The notes beneath the pieces are model-generated. The model saw only the letters and a program-made list of their open reading frames with translations, made no database searches and was not told the DNA's origin. Both the position numbers and the translations under genes were made by a program. Source: Rhodococcus sp. KRD197 (lineage in GTDB: Bacteria; Actinomycetota; Actinomycetes; Mycobacteriales; Mycobacteriaceae). From it: a DNA stretch of 64,000 nucleotides. Positions 5,816-14,486 of the stretch are shown here, piece after piece. How positions within the stretch are numbered: the first letter of the stretch is position 1; each line of letters starts with the position of its first letter. Location of the stretch: assembly GCF_017168235.1 (NCBI RefSeq), contig NZ_JABFAO010000009.1, positions 186,001 to 250,000 of the forward strand, given 5' to 3'.

Positions 5816-8365
5816 ATGGCCCCGACGATTCCCCAGGTCGAGTCGTGGAATCCGCAGACGTTGGTTGCGGCGGGAAGTGCGATGCAAACGGCGGGGACTG
5901 CTCTTGCTGATCGTCTGGCCGAAGTGGATCTTGCGGTTGATAGGTGTGCACAGACGTGGGTGGGCGACGCCAGCGCGGCCGCGTCGATGTCTGCGGTGGC
6001 GGAGGTGCTCACCGCGACGGCGTCGAGACGTGCGACCGACACCGTGGGGGAGGCGATGGTGACGCAGGGCGAGATGCTCGGTGTTTATCGCCGGGTAGTT
6101 CTCGAGGTCCGCGATGCCGCCGGACGAAATGGCATGTCCGTTGCACCTGACGGGAGCGTCACCAGCCCAACTGTTCCCGGCACGAACGACGACGCTTTCC
6201 GACTGGTGCTGCAGGGACTTCTCGACCGCCAAGCAGCGGATTTTCAAACCAGTCTGAAAGAGAACCTGGCTCAGTGCGGATCTGCTCTGACTGCGTTGAG
6301 GTCGGTTCTGGCCGGGGGGCTGGAGGACCTCGAACAGCACGGTGGTTTCGGCGGTACCGGCGTCGGTTCGGTGGTGCTGTCGGGCGAGGGCGGTAAGGCG
6401 ATCGGTTCCCGGGTGCGAGACGCCGTCGATGCCGGTGAGCCGATCCCCGCTGACGTCATGAGGGGACTCACCGAGGACTTGCAGGCCACGGGGATGGAAC
6501 CCGCGCAGCTCGAGGCCTACCTCAACGGCGGTACTGCAACGATCCCGGCGAGTACCCAGCAGTACCTCAAAGAGTTCTACAACACCGCTGGTGTCGATGG
6601 GTTCACGGCCACGAGTCAACAACTGCAATCGCAGGGCCCGGCGGGGCAGCAGGCGGCAGCGTCGCTCGCCAACGGTGTGATGGTGCTGTCCAACGAGAAC
6701 GTCGGCACCGGCCGCGACGGCGACGGCAACCTCATCGGAGCCGGCAGCTACGAAAACTTGCCTCAGGATATGCGTGAGCTCATTTCGACTCGTCCCAGTC
6801 GTGGTGTCGATGGCCTCGACAGTAACGCGTTGACGTATCCCGGGGACGGTCCGATCGTGGATGATCACAAGAGGTTCGTCGAGGGCCAAACAAAGCTGTT
6901 CGACGCGATGTCTCTGGCGGAGGTAGGTAGCGAGCCGGGGACGAAAATGTCGACCGAGCTGATCCGACAGGGGATGCATATGTCCTGGATGGACGCACAT
7001 GGTGGAGCGTTGCCCTTCGGAAGTGAATCGTTGGACGATCCGAATCACGTGGAGTCGCTCGAGAAGGCCATCGCGCTCGGTTCACGCAACACCGACGGCG
7101 CACATGCGATCTTGACCGGCGAGGGAGGGCCGGAGATCCTCGGGTCCGGATACCAGGCAGATACTGCGTTGATGCCGTTGCTGCAGCGTGAGGACGGTTC
7201 GGCCATGGCATCTCTCACGGACTGGATTCCTCGCGATGCGCACTCGATTGCGCTCGAAGGCACATCCGAGTACGAGAACTCGGTGCGTGCAGGGTCTGCG
7301 GCACGCGGTCTGGCCGACATCATGGCTAGCGCCGAATCATCCGATGGTACAAACAATTACACGACTCTTCTGTCCGGTGAAGGGAAGATCGGTGACGGTA
7401 CGGCCGATCAGGTCGCCGAGGCGCTCGCCCCGTTCGTCGGGGATATGACCGGTATGCCCGGTGACCTCACGCAGACGAATGGGTTCGGTGAGTTCGGTGG
7501 CAGTAGGGACTACATCGGGGGACCTGTTGAGCCGCTTCGTGTTTTCAGTATTCTCGATTCCGATGAGCAGGCCAGTCAGATAATCAACGGTACTGCGCTC
7601 GCTGAGAGTCAGCGGATGGATCGTCTGTTCGCTGTGACTGGGGATGCGTCGTTGGGGGATCAGGCGTATCGGCTGCAGTGGCTTGTCGATCACGGTCTCA
7701 GTACCGAGATGGATCAACGTGTGCAGGACGGAGTCGACAAGCAGGAAGCGGCCGATGCTCGTAATTCGAAATTCGCTGCGGCGTGGACTGCGGGGCAAAT
7801 CGTTGCCGGTGGATTCGGTCCGGGTGGAATGGCCGTCGCGGCCGGTTCCGAGTTCCTGAAGCCGTACGTGTTGTCTGTCGATGACCTCGATTCGCCACTG
7901 GCTCGTGAGCTGACCCTCGATTCATCGCAATTCGGATTCGACAGCGGAGGTAGTGCATACGTGGCAAGCGATTGGGGCAGTGCAGATTTCAGGAAACTCA
8001 ACGTGCTCGAAGCGCTTGTCGCTAGCGGTACGGTCGATATCAACGATGTCCCCGACGTGTACAAGAGTGATGACGGGGCAAAGCTGCTTCCATACTCTGA
8101 AGCGGTGAGGGCATACTTCAACGAAGGCAGGCTAGTGCGCGAGGAGTCCGTGAATGTGACCGAGCAGCTAATTGGCGCAAGTGGCATTTCGAATCTCGAC
8201 GAGTACTCCAGAAATGCGACTGGAGATGGCCAATGGGGCAGTCTTTCAGCAGCGATCAGGCCTGAAGGCAACAATCCGACGAGTGCAGAGATTCTGAAGT
8301 GGCTGGCAAGCGACGAAGCGTCTCGCAACTCGCGCAACACATGGCCAACTAAGATTTACGGATGA
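5816..8365 (+). CDS. Large ESX (type VII) substrate with N-terminal WXG-like domain
   Basis: The protein has 849 residues. Residues 1-110 form a WXG100-like helical hairpin with the turn TWVGDAS near residue 47. Then follow long, mostly helical, alanine-, serine- and glycine-rich regions, with no Sec signal or membrane segment. Mycobacterial and rhodococcal proteins of this design (often called TPR-repeat-region proteins) are encoded beside EspC-like partners and are presumed exported by ESX machines. The C-terminus (LKWLASDEASRNSRNTWPTK) is not a recognised toxin domain. The stop overlaps the start of the next lipoprotein gene by four bases (ATGA). No ESX core genes (EccB-E, MycP) are in the window. 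Confidence 0.7.
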   Translation: MAPTIPQVESWNPQTLVAAGSAMQTAGTALADRLAEVDLAVDRCAQTWVGDASAAASMSAVAEVLTATASRRATDTVGEAMVTQGEMLGVYRRVVLEVRDAAGRNGMSVAPDGSVTSPTVPGTNDDAFRLVLQGLLDRQAADFQTSLKENLAQCGSALTALRSVLAGGLEDLEQHGGFGGTGVGSVVLSGEGGKAIGSRVRDAVDAGEPIPADVMRGLTEDLQATGMEPAQLEAYLNGGTATIPASTQQYLKEFYNTAGVDGFTATSQQLQSQGPAGQQAAASLANGVMVLSNENVGTGRDGDGNLIGAGSYENLPQDMRELISTRPSRGVDGLDSNALTYPGDGPIVDDHKRFVEGQTKLFDAMSLAEVGSEPGTKMSTELIRQGMHMSWMDAHGGALPFGSESLDDPNHVESLEKAIALGSRNTDGAHAILTGEGGPEILGSGYQADTALMPLLQREDGSAMASLTDWIPRDAHSIALEGTSEYENSVRAGSAARGLADIMASAESSDGTNNYTTLLSGEGKIGDGTADQVAEALAPFVGDMTGMPGDLTQTNGFGEFGGSRDYIGGPVEPLRVFSILDSDEQASQIINGTALAESQRMDRLFAVTGDASLGDQAYRLQWLVDHGLSTEMDQRVQDGVDKQEAADARNSKFAAAWTAGQIVAGGFGPGGMAVAAGSEFLKPYVLSVDDLDSPLARELTLDSSQFGFDSGGSAYVASDWGSADFRKLNVLEALVASGTVDINDVPDVYKSDDGAKLLPYSEAVRAYFNEGRLVREESVNVTEQLIGASGISNLDEYSRNATGDGQWGSLSAAIRPEGNNPTSAEILKWLASDEASRNSRNTWPTKIYG

Positions 8366-9183
8366 AGATGTCCCGACTGCTGCGGATGATCATCGCCGCC
8401 CTGGTGTCGATGCTGGCCTTCGTTGCAGCGTGCTCTCCTCCCCCCGAGGACGAAACTGCTCCGACGCCAACACTGTCCTCGCGTTGGCCTGCGACTGAGT
8501 TCTATGAGGTTCCCGACAGTATCCGTGACGCTACGATTGTCTGGTCGGCGGAGCCAGGAATCGACCTGTTTTCTGCGGAGGCAAAGTTGTTCCGCGCTGC
8601 TCAGGAGTCGGTGTTCATTGGGTGGATGATCGGTCTCGACTACACGTACGTCGGGTTCAAGGACAGTTCTGGCAGCAAGGGCGGTGGTGGGATTTTTGGT
8701 GATTTCGAGGATGACACAGGGGAAGGTCCTTTCGTGGGGACGATTCACGGCCGTATCCAACAGATCATTCCGACCGATACCGGCTTTGACGTACTTGGGT
8801 GCGTGCTGTCCGTTGGCCTCGACGTTCGCACCAACGATAAGTATTCGCCATCGCGTCTGACCGACGGCGAAGGGGGAGATTTGCGTTCGCGGTTCATACG
8901 CACTGTTGACCCAAAGTCGGTACTTGAGACGCCTCCGACCTCGTCCGTACGTAAACCCAGTTCGTTGCATTGGCAGGCACCGACCGGCGACCAATTCACC
9001 GGCTGGGAAGTCGAGGGATTCGTCGACATAGATCCCGCCACCGCGGAGAAGGGGCGTTGTGTCCCGTGGGCGAAATCGCTCTACCCGGACGCACCTGCAG
9101 TTATCCCCCGTGACGCCTACGCCAACGACGAACCACCTCCGGTCTTGCCTGCCTTTCCAGGTTGGCCCGAGGATCGATATTGA
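8362..9183 (+). CDS. Lipoprotein of the ESX-substrate operon (copy A, ordinary N-terminus)
   Basis: The 273-residue protein begins MKMSRLLRMIIAALVSMLAF and has lipobox VAAC with Cys24. The mature part carries the paired blocks WPATEFYEVPDSIRDATIVW and DYTYVGFKD, and ends RCVPWAKSLYPDAPAVIPRD plus a proline-rich tail. Two further copies follow at 9441 and 10411 with an altered N-terminus. The ATG overlaps the stop of the large substrate gene, so it is in the same operon and may act at the cell surface with that substrate. The family is otherwise unknown to me. Confidence 0.75.
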   Translation: MKMSRLLRMIIAALVSMLAFVAACSPPPEDETAPTPTLSSRWPATEFYEVPDSIRDATIVWSAEPGIDLFSAEAKLFRAAQESVFIGWMIGLDYTYVGFKDSSGSKGGGGIFGDFEDDTGEGPFVGTIHGRIQQIIPTDTGFDVLGCVLSVGLDVRTNDKYSPSRLTDGEGGDLRSRFIRTVDPKSVLETPPTSSVRKPSSLHWQAPTGDQFTGWEVEGFVDIDPATAEKGRCVPWAKSLYPDAPAVIPRDAYANDEPPPVLPAFPGWPEDRY

Positions 9184-9395
9184 CGCGATGATCCCGATTG
9201 TCGGCGACCAATTCATCGGCTGGGAGATCGACGGATTCGTCGACAATGATCCGACCACCGCAGGGGGCGGTCGCTGCGTCGAGTGGGCGCGATCCCTGAA
9301 TTCCGGACACAGCCCCCGTCATAGAGCGTGATGCTGCGGACACCCCACCTCCGGTGCAGCCGGCCTATCCTGGTTGGCCCGATGCCGGTAGCTGA
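9184..9395 (+). pseudogene. Frameshifted 3' remnant of a further lipoprotein copy
   Basis: GDQFIGWEIDGFVDNDPTTA followed by GRCVEWARSL matches the C-terminal part of the neighbouring lipoproteins. The frame is lost after RSLNSG, and the matching VIERDAADTPPP tail is in another frame. About three quarters of the gene is missing. It marks the left edge of the tandem duplication. Confidence 0.7.
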
Positions 9396-9440
9396 TCGGA
9401 CGAATTGAACGGTGCACGTGTGTGTGAGGAGGCCTCTACT

Positions 9441-10364
9441 TTGATCAGCTCCCGTGAAGAACTCGGCGCGAAGGTCCGTCGGCTGCAAGAGGCCGTTGCC
9501 GAGATCCATGGCATCACTCAGCTCGGCGGCGTCACCATCCGGACTGATGCGATTCGATGGACTCGGATAGTAGTCGTTGTGCTGGTGATGATGCTGACTG
9601 CCATCACAGCGTGCGATTCTACCGTTGATGACCCCCAGGTTTTGGAGACAAGTGCGGTGCCGCGTTGGCCCGCCACCGATATCTACGAGGTTCCTGATCG
9701 TATCCGCGATGCAACGATGGTCTGGTCGGCGGAACCTGGCCTAGACCTCTTCTCGACTGAGGGAACCCTGACGCGTGCTGCTTTGGAGTCGGTATCTATT
9801 GGTTTGATGGTTGGTCTCGACTACACGTATATAGGGTTTGCGGCGAGCTCGAATAGCCCGGGCGGCGGCCGCTTGTACGGCGGATTCGATGACGACACCG
9901 GGCAAGGTCCGTTCGTGGGGACGATTTACGGTCGTATTCAAAAGATATTGCCGACTGACTCGGGCTTCGACGTTTTATCCTGTGTGCTATCCGTCGGTCT
10001 CGATGTACGTGAAGACGGCAAGTATTTGCCATCGCGGCTTGCGGACGGTGACGGAACGGAGATGAGATCGCGGTTTATCCGGACCAACGAACCGGCCATG
10101 GCGCCGACCTCGCGTCCGACGTCGTCCGCACCAGCGCTCGATGATTTTCACTGGCAGGCGCCCACCGGTAACGAATTTCTTGGCTGGGAGATCGAGGGTT
10201 TGACCGACAGAGACCCCAGCACTTCGGGGAATGGTCGTTGTGTCCCGTGGGCGCGATCTCTCTACCCGGACGCCCCTGCGGTCATCCCCCGTGATGCCTA
10301 TGCGAGGGACACCCCACCTCCGGTGCAGCCGGCCTATCCTGGTTGGCCCGATGCCGGTAGCTGA
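9441..10364 (+). CDS. Chimeric protein: YbaB-like N-terminus fused to lipoprotein (copy B)
   Basis: The 307-residue frame starts at TTG 9441 with GAGGAGG eight bases upstream. Residues 1-37 (MISSREELGAKVRRLQEAVA ... GGVTIRTDA) equal the start of the YbaB-like protein at 11371. From residue 38 it becomes the lipoprotein: hydrophobic stretch IVVVVLVMMLTAITAC with Cys58 in a lipobox. The lipoprotein body (WPATDIYEVPDRIRDATMVW, DYTYIGF) is intact. A lipoprotein signal behind 37 cytoplasmic residues is abnormal. Either the protein is membrane-anchored with an N-in tail, or translation restarts at the GTG/ATG cluster near 9580. It is a product of unequal recombination. Confidence 0.65.
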   Translation: MISSREELGAKVRRLQEAVAEIHGITQLGGVTIRTDAIRWTRIVVVVLVMMLTAITACDSTVDDPQVLETSAVPRWPATDIYEVPDRIRDATMVWSAEPGLDLFSTEGTLTRAALESVSIGLMVGLDYTYIGFAASSNSPGGGRLYGGFDDDTGQGPFVGTIYGRIQKILPTDSGFDVLSCVLSVGLDVREDGKYLPSRLADGDGTEMRSRFIRTNEPAMAPTSRPTSSAPALDDFHWQAPTGNEFLGWEIEGLTDRDPSTSGNGRCVPWARSLYPDAPAVIPRDAYARDTPPPVQPAYPGWPDAGS

Positions 10365-10410
10365 TCGGACGAATTGAACGGTGCATCGTGTGTGTGAGGA
10401 GGCCGCTACT

Positions 10411-11325
10411 TTGATCAGCTCCCGTGAAGAACTCGGCGCGAAGGTCCGTCGGCTGCAAGAGGCCGTTGCCGAGATTAATGGCATCACTCAGCTCGGCGGC
10501 GTCACCATCCGGACTGATGCGATTCGATGGACTCGGATAGTAGCCGCCATGCTGGTGATGATGCTGACTGCCATCACAGCGTGCGATTCTACCGTTGATG
10601 ACCCCCAGGTTTTGGAGACAAGTGCGGTGCCGCCTTGGCCCGCCACCGATATCTACGAGGTTCCCGATCGTATCCGCGATGCAACGATGGTCTGGTCAGC
10701 GGCACCTGGCCTAGACCTTTTCTCGACTGAGGGGACCCTGGCCCGCGCCGCGTATGAATCGGTCGCTATTGGGTGGATGGTTGGTTTGGACTACGCTTAC
10801 ATCGGGTTCGCGGCCAGTTCGAGTAGTGTGCCCGGTGGTCCACTGTATTCTCTATTCCGGTCCGACACGGGTGAGGGCCCGTATGTCGGTACAGTCCACG
10901 GCCATATTCAACAGATAATTCCAACTGATGTGGGCTTCGAAGTAGTCTCCTGCTTGCTTGCGGTGGGCTTGGACGTCTTGGTAGACGGCAAGTATTCCCC
11001 GTCAGTGCTGACCAATGGTGGTGGACAAGAGCTACGCTCGCACTTCATACGTCTTGACGGCGAACCTTCGGCGCACCCCTCGGTCGGACCGTCGGACGCA
11101 GAAGGGCTGCACTGGCAAGCACCCACCGGCAACAGGTTTTCCGGATGGAAGATCGACGACCTTATCGATATTGATCCCATCACTTCAGGGAATGGCCGTT
11201 GTGTCCCGTGGGCGCGATCTCTCTACCCGGACGCCCCTGCGGTCATCCCCCGTGATGCCTATGCGAGGGACACCCCACCTCCGGTGCAGCCGGCCTATCC
11301 TGGTTGGCCCGATGCCGGTAGCTGA
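10411..11325 (+). CDS. Chimeric protein: YbaB-like N-terminus fused to lipoprotein (copy C)
   Basis: This is the second fusion of the same design, 304 residues from TTG 10411 with the same GAGGAGG. The join at GGVTIRTDA/IRW is identical to copy B. The signal part is IVAAMLVMMLTAITAC. The body has diverged (FRSDTGEGPYVGTVHGHIQQ, LLAVGLDVLVDGKYSP), so the copy is not new and has been kept open, which argues for function. An internal ATG (MLVMMLTAITAC) could give a normal lipoprotein signal start. Confidence 0.65.
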   Translation: MISSREELGAKVRRLQEAVAEINGITQLGGVTIRTDAIRWTRIVAAMLVMMLTAITACDSTVDDPQVLETSAVPPWPATDIYEVPDRIRDATMVWSAAPGLDLFSTEGTLARAAYESVAIGWMVGLDYAYIGFAASSSSVPGGPLYSLFRSDTGEGPYVGTVHGHIQQIIPTDVGFEVVSCLLAVGLDVLVDGKYSPSVLTNGGGQELRSHFIRLDGEPSAHPSVGPSDAEGLHWQAPTGNRFSGWKIDDLIDIDPITSGNGRCVPWARSLYPDAPAVIPRDAYARDTPPPVQPAYPGWPDAGS

Positions 11326-11370
11326 TCGGACCAATTGAACGGTGCACGTGTGTGTGAGGAGGCCTCTACT

Positions 11371-11874
11371 TTGATCAGCTCCCGTGAAGAACTCGGCGCG
11401 AAGGTCCGTCGGCTGCAAGAGGCCGTTGCCGAGATCCATGGCATCACTCAGCTCGGCGGCGTCACCATCCGGACTGATGCGAATGGTCGCCTGACCGGAC
11501 TGGATGTGAGCCGCGACGCGTATGTTCTGGGCCCCGGCGCGTTGGCCGACCTGATTATGCGTGCGTACAACCAGACTGCTGATGATGTGCAGCAGCGCAC
11601 CACGGAGGTGATGGCTGTACTACGTGAAGACCCGGTCGTGGCCCGCATCGTCGACGCGACCGACAGCAGGCCAGGCCCCGAAGTGAGAGTCGAAAGGCCA
11701 TCTGACACGCCGGCGCAGGCAACGTGGCCGGTTGAGCTGTCCCAGCCCGGTGACATTTCCGTTGAACAGCAGGGTCTCGCGGTTCACTCACCCGTCCAGT
11801 ACGCGAACCACAGCTCGTCCCAGTCCGATGAGGAAATCGACTCCTACTATCAGCGCAACTCGTGGCTGGAATAA
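11371..11874 (+). CDS. YbaB/EbfC-like protein of an ESX-substrate operon
   Basis: The 167-residue protein starts at TTG 11371 (MISSREELGAKVRRLQEAVA) with GAGGAGG eight bases before. Residues 1-95 follow the YbaB/EbfC pattern: N-terminal helix, strands GVTIRTDANGRLTGLDVS, then helix GALADLIMRAYNQTADDVQQ. The tail of about 70 residues is proline- and serine-rich and probably disordered. YbaB-like proteins in ESX loci are thought to be cytosolic accessory or DNA-binding proteins. It closes the operon starting at 5505. Its first 37 codons have been copied upstream into two lipoprotein genes. Confidence 0.7.
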   Translation: MISSREELGAKVRRLQEAVAEIHGITQLGGVTIRTDANGRLTGLDVSRDAYVLGPGALADLIMRAYNQTADDVQQRTTEVMAVLREDPVVARIVDATDSRPGPEVRVERPSDTPAQATWPVELSQPGDISVEQQGLAVHSPVQYANHSSSQSDEEIDSYYQRNSWLE

Positions 11875-11962
11875 CTTTCGCGGCGGCAGCGGATTCGCCA
11901 GCGGCTGGCTAGAGAGTATGAGTCGGCCCGCGATTCTGGGTCCGAGGGCCTTGCGCAGTCCT

Positions 11963-11992
11963 TACCAATCTCTAGCCGTTTAAAGATTGGTA
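11963..11992. promoter_or_regulatory. AT-rich inverted repeat before the fic remnant
   Basis: TACCAATCT (11963-11971) and AGATTGGTA (11984-11992) form a perfect 9-bp inverted repeat around a 12-base loop. It lies between the YbaB-like gene and the fic pseudogene. With no GC-rich stem or T-tract it is more likely an operator than a terminator. Confidence 0.35.
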
Positions 11993-12055
11993 TGGCCGAC
12001 CGGTGGCCAACGATCCGAGTCTCGGCCTGGCCCCCGTTGAGTAGGAGGACCGGCC

Positions 12056-13252
12056 ATGGCTATCGACGGTTGTCCATGCGTCCAGGACCCAGCGCAAGTT
12101 GCGCGCGGGGAATTACCGGGCGGCAATTCCTCCTCGAATTGGGAGTCTTGATTTTCGCCTCTCCGGTGAATTGTCGGCTGAATCCGAAGATGCGTTGCGT
12201 GAGATCGTTCGTTTCGACGAGTACGCCTCTCAGCGGCTCGGCTCGTCCACCGAGTTGGCGCCGATGAGTTCGATTCTGCTGCGATCCGAGAGCGCTGCCT
12301 CGTCGCAGATTGAAAACCTCACCGTCGGCGCACGGTCGCTGGCACTCGCGGAGTTGAGTTCGCCGAGCAGTCGCAACGCGTCGATCGTCAGTGGGAACGT
12401 TCGTGCGATGGAGGCCGCGCTCGCAGTGAGTTCGACGGTGTCGGCCGAGTCGGTGCTGGCGATGCACCGGGCGCTGATGGACCCGCCGGTGACCCTGAAG
12501 CAGGCCGGTGGCGCACACAGCAGGTCTGGATCGGTGGCTCCGACGTCGGTCCGCACCACGCCGCATTCGTTCCACCGCATCATGATCGGGTGACGTCGTC
12601 GTTGGACGACCTTTTCGTGTTCGCGTCGAGAACCGATCTTCCAGTTCTCCCGCATGTTGCCATCGCGCATGCCCAGTTCGAGACTATTCACCCGTTCACC
12701 GATGGAAACGGACGTACCGGCAGGTCGTTGGTACACACAATGCTCCGGCGAGCCGAAGTGGTCGAACGTGTCACGGTCCCGCTGTCTGCGGGTCTGCTGA
12801 CCGACACGGCGGCGTACTTTGAGAGCCTCGACGAGTACAGGAAGGGTGACGTCGAGCCGATAGTCCGGAGGTTGAATGCTGCGACGTTCGCGGCGGTGTC
12901 GAATGGCCGCATGTTGGTCGACGACCTGGCCTCTGCGAGGGAACGATTCATCGATAGCATCGTTGCGCGCCGGGAATCCGTGGTGTGGCGCCTTGTCGAT
13001 GCGTTGGTGGCGCAGCCGGTCATCGACAATGCTTTCGTGCAGAGAACATTTGACGTCAGCGACATGTCTGCGCAACGGGCAATCGATCGACTCGTCGACG
13101 CCGGTGTTCTGCATCAGACGTCCAAGGGGCGACGAAACCGCGTGTGGCAAGCCGACGAAATCCTCGATGCGCTGGATCACTTCGTCGAACGCTCGAAACG
13201 AATTCTCGTCCCAAGAGTCCAAGGGAACCAACTGGCGTTCGTTGGCGTCTAA
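12056..13252 (+). pseudogene. Fic-domain AMP-transferase gene, frameshifted
   Basis: The N-terminal half (frame through 12099-12593) has the Fic N-terminal region IPPRIGSLDFRLSGELSAES and an inhibitory-type motif SSQIEN (S-x3-E-N). The C-terminal half (12590-13252) has the full catalytic motif HPFTDGNGRTGR and a winged-helix-like end. The expected link, TQQVWIGGSDVGPHHAAFVP, is present only in the second frame, so a one-base indel lies near 12505-12512. The ATG at 12056 with TAGGAGG is also out of frame with the Fic start, so a second indel near 12060-12098 is likely. Fic enzymes transfer AMP to target proteins. This copy cannot be made as one protein unless the shifts are sequencing errors. 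Its stop TAA lies in the module 3 promoter. Confidence 0.7.
13224..13251 (+). promoter_or_regulatory. ECF-type promoter of module 3
   Basis: GGAACC at 13224-13229 and CGTCTA at 13246-13251 are 16 bases apart. The -10 box overlaps the stop codon of the fic remnant, so module and remnant are tightly abutted. Confidence 0.8.
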
Positions 13253-13282
13253 TTAATTGATTGACGTGATCGAGGGGGTCTG

Positions 13283-13789
13283 GTGCGTAGACGGGTGGCG
13301 ATGCTGATCGCTGTCGCAATTTTGCTAGCGGGGTGCGGCGGCGAGGTCGAGGGGAGTCCGGTCGCGGCTGAGCGGTGGGATCCGTGCAGCATTCCTGACG
13401 AGGCGATCCAAGCGACAGGACTTGACCCCGCGACCAAGGATGAGGGGTGGGGCGAGGGCATACAGGTCGACGAATGGGCATTGTGCACGTACAAGACCGC
13501 GGAGTACTACATGACGGTCAAGTCATCGTTGACTCACACAATCGGCCAGGCTCGTGAGAAACCGTCCAACCTCGACGGGCGCAACCTAGAAATCGGTGAG
13601 CGCGACGCTCACCAGTACCAGACGAGTGTGGGCAGGACCGGCCGAACCTGCAATGTTGCGGTGGATCTCCCTCCCGGCATGGTGGTTTTCTCCGTGATCG
13701 ACATGGCCGAGCTTGGGGGAGATCGATTGTGCGAATTGGTGCTCAAATACTCGATTGAGTTGCAAGCCGCGCTGCCGGATCCGAACTAG
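13283..13789 (+). CDS. DUF3558 lipoprotein (module 3)
   Basis: This 168-residue lipoprotein starts at GTG 13283 after GAGGGGG. The signal MRRRVAMLIAVAILLAGC gives lipobox LAGC. The conserved GEVEGSPVAAERWDPCSIPD and the cysteines in WALC, RTC and RLC are present. The central region (TYKTAEYYMTVKSSLTHTIG) differs from other copies, while the opening is nearly identical to module 2, a mosaic pattern. Its partner starts 13 bases after the stop. Confidence 0.85.
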   Translation: MRRRVAMLIAVAILLAGCGGEVEGSPVAAERWDPCSIPDEAIQATGLDPATKDEGWGEGIQVDEWALCTYKTAEYYMTVKSSLTHTIGQAREKPSNLDGRNLEIGERDAHQYQTSVGRTGRTCNVAVDLPPGMVVFSVIDMAELGGDRLCELVLKYSIELQAALPDPN

Positions 13790-13802
13790 AGGAGAGATCA
13801 CG

Positions 13803-14183
13803 ATGGCAGACTCAGAAGCGCCGCTGACCTACTGGCAGTCACTCGCAGTGGCGGCAGACCAAGGGCATCTGTACTTGAATCCAGACGCAGCGGCTGCTTG
13901 CAGCAGTGCATGCGACACCTATCTGTGGAAGCTGCGGGACTCGAAGGCCCGTGCCGTCGAACTAGCGGAGATCGACGGCTATGGAGATTTCAAGTCGGGC
14001 CAAGCGCTGAGGCAGATATTCGCAGACAAGGCCGTGGGCGGCGAGGACAACATGGTCGACGTGCTGCAAAGTCACATCGACGTCGTCGAACAGATGCAGG
14101 TCGTGTTCAATAAGTTCTTCACCGCGACTGACAACGTCGACGACACCAACGCCGCCAACGTCCGGGCCCAGGGGTCGAAGTAG
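13803..14183 (+). CDS. Predicted two-helix partner protein (module 3)
   Basis: The 126-residue protein from ATG 13803 (GAGGAGAG upstream) begins MADSEAPLTYWQSLAVAADQ. The turn is GYGDFKSG and the conserved second helix contains GGEDNMVDVLQSHIDVVEQM. It is acidic, lacks a Sec signal, and ends NAANVRAQGSK like its paralogues. The WXG100-like fold is inferred from helix-turn-helix length and the Gly-Tyr-Gly turn only. Confidence 0.75.
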   Translation: MADSEAPLTYWQSLAVAADQGHLYLNPDAAAACSSACDTYLWKLRDSKARAVELAEIDGYGDFKSGQALRQIFADKAVGGEDNMVDVLQSHIDVVEQMQVVFNKFFTATDNVDDTNAANVRAQGSK

Positions 14184-14486
14184 CGCCCGACCGGCAAGTC
14201 GCCAGACCTCGTCAATCCTGCGCAGTCACCCAGAAACGAACTCGCGCAGACGTCCGTGACAGAGCTTCGGAAACCTTCAAGTTGTGATACAGCATCACAA
14301 CGGGGGCCACCCTGCGTGGTCGCCTCGCGCGCCTGTCGTAGCCACGGGAGTGAGACATTGGTCTTTCGACAGAAAGCCGGGCGCGATGTGCGCCGCGCTG
14401 CAGTCCTTTTCGCGCACCCGAGCCGATGGGCTACTCGACTGAGCAGGTCGTAGCGCGCATACGGTCCACGTATTCGACGCTGCTTT
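14184..14486. other. Gap after module 3
   Basis: About 300 bases between module 3 and the SIR2-fusion gene. Short open frames exist, but none has a ribosome-binding site or recognisable protein. No repeat or hairpin stands out. Confidence 0.5.

Larger units (their letters stand above)
9341..11482 (+). repeat. Tandem duplication of lipoprotein plus ybaB 5' end
   Basis: A block starting CACCCCACCTCCGG occurs at 9341, 10310 and 11271, so the period is 969 and then 961 bases. The blocks run through the lipoprotein stop, the intergenic Shine-Dalgarno and the first 37 codons of the YbaB-like gene. After GGACTGATGCGA the first two copies jump into the lipoprotein signal sequence (9552, 10522), whereas the third continues as the intact YbaB-like gene. 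Confidence 0.85.

Noticed and set aside
11963..11992. Inverted repeat as a rho-independent terminator
   Set aside because: The stem is AT-rich with no T-tract, so an operator is at least as likely. It was kept only as a low-confidence site.
14256..14453. Short plus-strand frame after module 3
   Set aside because: Arg/Ser-rich composition with no start signal and no homology noticed.
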